Source: Echinarachnius parma (taxonomy: Eukaryota > Echinodermata > Echinoidea > Clypeasteroida > Echinarachniidae). Taken from it: a stretch of 64,000 nt of DNA. Both the position numbers and the translations under genes were made by a program. The notes below the pieces were generated by a model. The model was not told the origin of the DNA, searched no databases, and was given only the letters and a program-made list of their open reading frames with translations. The stretch lies in contig JBAMJV010001328.1 of assembly GCA_037951105.1 (NCBI GenBank), positions 248,001 to 312,000 on the forward strand. Direction: 5' to 3'. How positions within the stretch are numbered: position 1 is the first letter of the stretch; each line of letters opens with the position of its first letter. Of this stretch, positions 59,607-64,000 are shown piece by piece.

Positions 59607-61740
59607 TCGGATGTCCCTTGGTATTCTCTAAGCAATGGCACTACCTTAATTCACTTCCATCATCAGTTCAAAAGGCAAATAAGGCAAAAGGCAAATAATG
59701 TTGTGACTTGTCGTTGTCTCTGATAATCTGCGCGCCTTCGCTCAAAAAGTCAATTGTCAATTGGATATAAATAAAATAAGCATGGGAAACATGCATATGA
59801 AGGGCGATGCTTGTTGAAATAAACATGTATCAAAAATAGTTTCACAATAATTTGTTTCCGCACCATGAAAATGAGAACTAAGGTGATCCCGCAGCAAGTC
59901 TCTCGATCATCTTTTAAATGATAAACGAGATAAATAAAAAAAAACTAAATCATATTACCACATAATATTATTATAATTATGTTCAACTAAGCACATAACA
60001 TAAACTGAGAGAATTCCCAACTGAGAGTGGGTATTTCTGAATTATCACCACAAGGGGAATGGAAGGCAAGTGGTTGGCCAAGTCACTTTTTCAGTACCCA
60101 ACTAAAAGTCCCACTCAAGCGATACAAAGTATATCACTTTGTTCCCTTTCCAAAATAGAAGTTTATATATATATATATATTTTGTGTGTAAAGAGTGTAA
60201 TTATCGTGTTGTTGGTTTTGTTTTTATCTTCAGGATGCTCGATCATTTCCTTCGACCATAATATACTCCGCAAAAAAGAAACATGACACTTGTTTATGCA
60301 ACATATTTCATATTTATGTACGATAAAGTGTACGTTAAGTAACGTTATCAAATTAAAGGGAACTGAGTCCTATTCAGGTCGGCAATAAATATAAGGTGTA
60401 ATCGATGAACTGCCATGGTCAATTAACAATAGCAAGGTCTGTTTTCAAAAATAGCAAAAACAATGGAGGACCACACCATTCGACTGAAATGATAGTAATT
60501 AAGCGTTTCGCTTAAAATGATCCAGGTAAAGTGTCTAACTCCACGAAAAATACTTGGAGCTTCCTCGTTTCTCTTCTGCCGTGTTGTTTAGCTTATGGTA
60601 AGAGAAGAATAAAATAGGGTTCGATTGTTTCAAATGTCCCTTTAGTATGAAGATAATTATCATTGAAAATCATTATTTCAAAAGCGTTAGCTAACGGTTT
60701 TGATAAAAAGGTACAATTGTCGTCGCTGAACACGTCCTGCCAGCGCGCGTGGGAAATTTTCCCGACCCAATGAACTTTGACTCCTATATAGCGTGCGCAA
60801 ATTCCATGAATTCCGTACCGTTTGTAGCTGTATACACGGTGCGGATATCGTCAAGATCAAACGGATGATTATTACTGCGACAAATCTACAACAGACCATC
60901 AGTATTCGGTGATAAAATATGAACTCAATATTCGTTTTTTTCACTAGGTAAACAGTGTTCGTTTTCTTTCAAACTTTCACAAATCTTTCAATTCTATTTT
61001 ACAATGATATTGATATAGGATTGAAGTCTCAAATGTCAGTTTGTGCAATATCTGACACTTTACACGGATCACTTTAAAACAAGATGTGCGGGGCAAGTAA
61101 ATTATGAGGGCCAGGTTATGAGAACATCATCATACTGGTCAGGAGGGGTGGGGGTGGGGGGTCAAATACCCCCCCCCCCCTTTGACCAAACAATGACTGT
61201 TTTGGGGGGGTTTGACCCCCCCCCCCCCCCCCTCCCCTTTACAACTTGTAGCTGGTCTGGAGACCACATTTTAGCGGTCTCGACTATATCTTTACCGATG
61301 GTCTCGGCCTCGAAAATTGCGAAGAATCCTGGTCTCGGTCTCGGCTTCAAACATTTTCTACGGACACCCCTCCCCCCCCCCCCCCCCCCCTTACAGGATT
61401 CTCAACCAATGGTTTCGGTCTCGACCTCAAAAAATGTTGACCGGCCCTGGAATTGGCCTCGAAAATGTTGATGGTACTTGGTCTAGGCTTCAAACATTTT
61501 CTACGGACACCCCCCCCCCCCCCCGCCCCCCATCCCCTTGAACAAATCCTGGATACGCCACTGCTTTGAGGCATGAAGCTTGTCTGTTTCATGTGTCCCC
61601 TACCTAGATAAATGACATGTTAGAGACTGTCCAACTGGTTGACCAAGGGTGACATACTGACATGCAGGTTTTTTAAGATCTTTGGACTCCGGTAGATTTC
61701 TTGAAAATAATTTATACCAAGTTCATGCTGAAATAAGGGC
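59607..61740. other. 5' flank of the ANKRD10-type gene and repeats
   Basis: 59607-60500 should contain the promoter; no motif stands out beyond an (AT)n run at about 60166-60180. A TTAA-type MITE occupies 60512-61077. 61140-61570 is a mosaic of long G and C runs with CTCGAAAATGTTG-like repeats, ending CTGGATACGCCACTG. Confidence 0.55.
60512..61077. mobile_element. TTAA-flanked MITE, third copy with extra internal sequence
   Basis: Inverse orientation of the 19322-19709 family. TTAA lies near both ends, with GTAAAGTGTCTAACTCCACG and ATCTGACACTTTACACGGAT. About 200 bp of unrelated sequence lies inside. Confidence 0.65.
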
Positions 61741-61758
61741 ACAAACTGTGGCTTCGAC

Positions 61759-63302
61759 CAGGCGCGCCGGAAGCAGTTTTGGATTGGGGGGGCAAAACCC
61801 TAAGGGGGCTCACGAGTTATGTCTTTAGGGGCTCATGCCCAACCGCACTCACAGGCAGTGGCGTAGCGACGAGGGGGGGGGGGGGGGGGCAGAGGCGATG
61901 CGGAGCATCGTCCAGCGGCAATTTTTTTTTTTGCTATTTTGAACCCCCCTGAGTGATTTTTTTTCACCTTTTTTCACTTTCGTCCACGAGCCGCGAAGCG
62001 GCGATTTTTTTTTGCTATTTTGAATCCCCGTAAGTGATTTTTGTTCACCCTTTTTTCACTTTCGTCCACGAGCCGCGAAGCGGCGATTTTTTTTGCTATT
62101 TTGAACCCCCGTAAGTGAATTCTTGTCACTTTTTTTTAAACTTTCGTCCACGAGCCGTAAATTATTTTCGCTATTTTGAACCCCAGTAGGTGATTTTTTT
62201 TCACTTTTTGTTTCACTTTTTTCACTGATACATTTTCACTTGGCAGCCCAAGGGGGGTGGCGTTAAACCCCCTAACCCCCCCCCCCCCCCCCCCCGTAGA
62301 TCCGCCACTGGGGGGGGGGGGGGGGGGAGAGGGCACCCCCAATAATTTGGGAAAAACAATAGAAAACATAAGGGGACATTTAAGGTGTGCCCCCCCCCCC
62401 CCCAATAATTTTGCGTAGACCACGCTACGCCACTGCTCAAAGGGTTGCCATCTTCGAGTCAGAGGTGACATTGCGAGGATAAAGCGACTAATTAGCACGA
62501 GGGAGCAAAGTAACTGAGCGGTGTGTCCCCCTCCCCCCTCCCCCCCCCCCCCCCCTCCCATGGTAGGGAGCTTTTGCATTTTGGGACTTGCAATCGGGTG
62601 CATAAAGACATGATCCAACAACATAGCGTACAGCCATAAATGAGCCCCGAGGGAGCGAAGCGACCGAGGGCTGGGGCCGAGCCAGAGGGGGTGGGTTTGG
62701 GAGGGGGTATCCCCCTCCCACGGGGAAGATTTTACATTTATATACTTAAAATGGTGCAATCTGGTGCATAAAACATAAACAATATGCCACATTTGTATGA
62801 TCCAACATCATAGCTTACAGCCAAAAATGAGTCCCGAGGGAGCGAAGCGACCGAGGGCTGGGGCAGAGCCAGACGGTGAGGGTTTGGGAGGGGGCATCCC
62901 TCTCCCACGGGGAAGATTTTGCATTTATTTACATGAAACAGTTCAATTTGGTGCACGTCAAACAAATAGCCAGAGCAATAACAGTCGACACATGAACTAC
63001 GTGGACCGATACAGAAAAACCCACCGCAGACGGTACCATACCCAAGTTACCCACAAACTGAGATGATTTATTTGCGCGCGAAGCGCGCAGCGAAAACTTT
63101 AAATGGATGTATAACTTAGATTCTAAATGTTATAATTAACAAGTATTGGCTGATACATACCATGTTTTATTTTCCTTTTTCTTATTTATTTTTTTTTTTT
63201 GAGGGGGGGGGGCTTTTTGGGGGGGCAAAAACGCGTTTTGCCCCCCCACTTTTTGGATTGGGGGGGCGGCCGCCCCCCCTGCCCCCCCACTTCCGGCGCC
63301 TA
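61759..63302. mobile_element. Composite TIR element, 1,544 bp, 10-bp target duplication
   Basis: The ends (C/T)AGGCGC...CGGAAG and CTTCCGGCGCCTA are inverted and flanked by TGGCTTCGAC at 61749-61758 and 63303-63312. A 9-10 bp duplication fits Mutator-like elements. Inside are a CAGTGGCG-type insertion (about 61856-62435) and a duplicated block of about 183 bp (62638-62790, 62823-62960) with GAGGGAGCGAAGCGACCGAG. No transposase frame. Confidence 0.65.
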
Positions 63303-63639
63303 TGGCTTCGACGAATAAACCTTTGTCATGGAATTCCCCATTTCGTAACATTTTGATCAAAATAAAAACTATTATAACGTTCACAATTTGTCTTCATTTA
63401 TACTCTTTTTTAAATACTTTTTTTAGATAATGCTTATCAACTTTTAAATGGCCGAGTTGAAGTTCCATTTTTGCTATTTTTTAAAACAGACCTTGCTGTG
63501 GTAAGTGTGGTTAATTGACCGTGACAAGTATATACTAAAACACTTTAGAAACATACCGTACATCAATTACACTACGGTATATATATATATGAAACCAGTT
63601 AATTTGTGTTGCCGGGGTGTTGCCCTTATTTTTTATTAT

Positions 63640-64000
63640 TAATTATATTATTTATCATTATTATTATTATTTATTCGGCAAATCAAATACACATGAAAAG
63701 TGTGGCAAAGTAAGGAAACTGCAACCACTGGAATGCCAGGGCTTGGAAAAAGTTAACTGAATAACTGCGGCCAAAAGCCTTCCGTCCCAATTCCAGTCAC
63801 TTACTTACAAAATGGTAACAAACCAACACTGATAGAAAGTGAATAATACAAACGATTGAACATCAGAAATACTAATCTTACACTAATTAACAAGTCATGA
63901 ATACTAATTAACAAAACAAGAATACTTCTAACACTAATTAACAAATCATGAGGACAATCAATATAAATCAGCCCATTGAATTACACTAATCATTTTCGAC
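63640..64000 (-). repeat. SINE or LINE 3' end, second copy, cut by window edge
   Basis: Inverse orientation of 54390-54765, with ATTATTATT near 63640-63672 as the tail. Confidence 0.6.

Noticed and set aside
61043-63384. Gly/Pro-rich proteins of up to 218 codons
   Set aside because: They are translations of G and C homopolymers and repeats on both strands.

Overview
The window comes from an animal nuclear genome: intron-rich, AT-rich, packed with short inverted-repeat DNA transposons, microsatellites and long G/C homopolymers. The four recognisable genes and the style of the repeats suggest a marine invertebrate deuterostome (echinoderm or hemichordate-like). That placement is inference; no taxon-specific marker was found.

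Layout. (1) 814-6128, minus: a four-exon SLC25A43-type mitochondrial carrier. (2) 6525-22183, plus: a fourteen-exon UFSP2, the UFM1-specific Cys protease, divergent from SLC25A43 with 396 bp between start codons. (3) 22184-30931: intergenic, mostly MITEs and AT-rich DNA. (4) 30932-38188, minus: a six-exon UBE2A/RAD6 ubiquitin-conjugating enzyme. (5) 38189-48230: no confident gene; microsatellites, a recent 359-bp tandem duplication, a long foldback element and one unassigned CpG-rich ORF. (6) 48231-59606, minus: an ANKRD10-type nuclear ankyrin gene whose four shared exons can be joined in frame to four different 3' terminal exons. (7) 59607-64000: repeats, including a 1.5-kb element with 10-bp target duplications.

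All exon coordinates were derived by hand from GT-AG (one GC-AG) boundaries, reading phase and remembered human orthologues. In every case the summed exon lengths give an intact frame. The carrier is mitochondrial, UFSP2 acts in ufmylation, UBE2A in nuclear ubiquitin signalling and the ankyrin protein is probably nuclear. They are not an operon-like unit, although SLC25A43 and UBE2A are also close neighbours on human Xq24.

Two things stand out. The ANKRD10-type gene carries an array of duplicated alternative terminal exons (types E, F and G, with decayed extra copies), so one ankyrin head could receive several unrelated tails. In addition, every one of the four genes is accompanied by partial, decaying local copies of its own exons, as if exon-scale tandem duplication were unusually frequent here. 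One UFSP2 exon copy has been split by two nested transposons whose target-site duplications can still be read.
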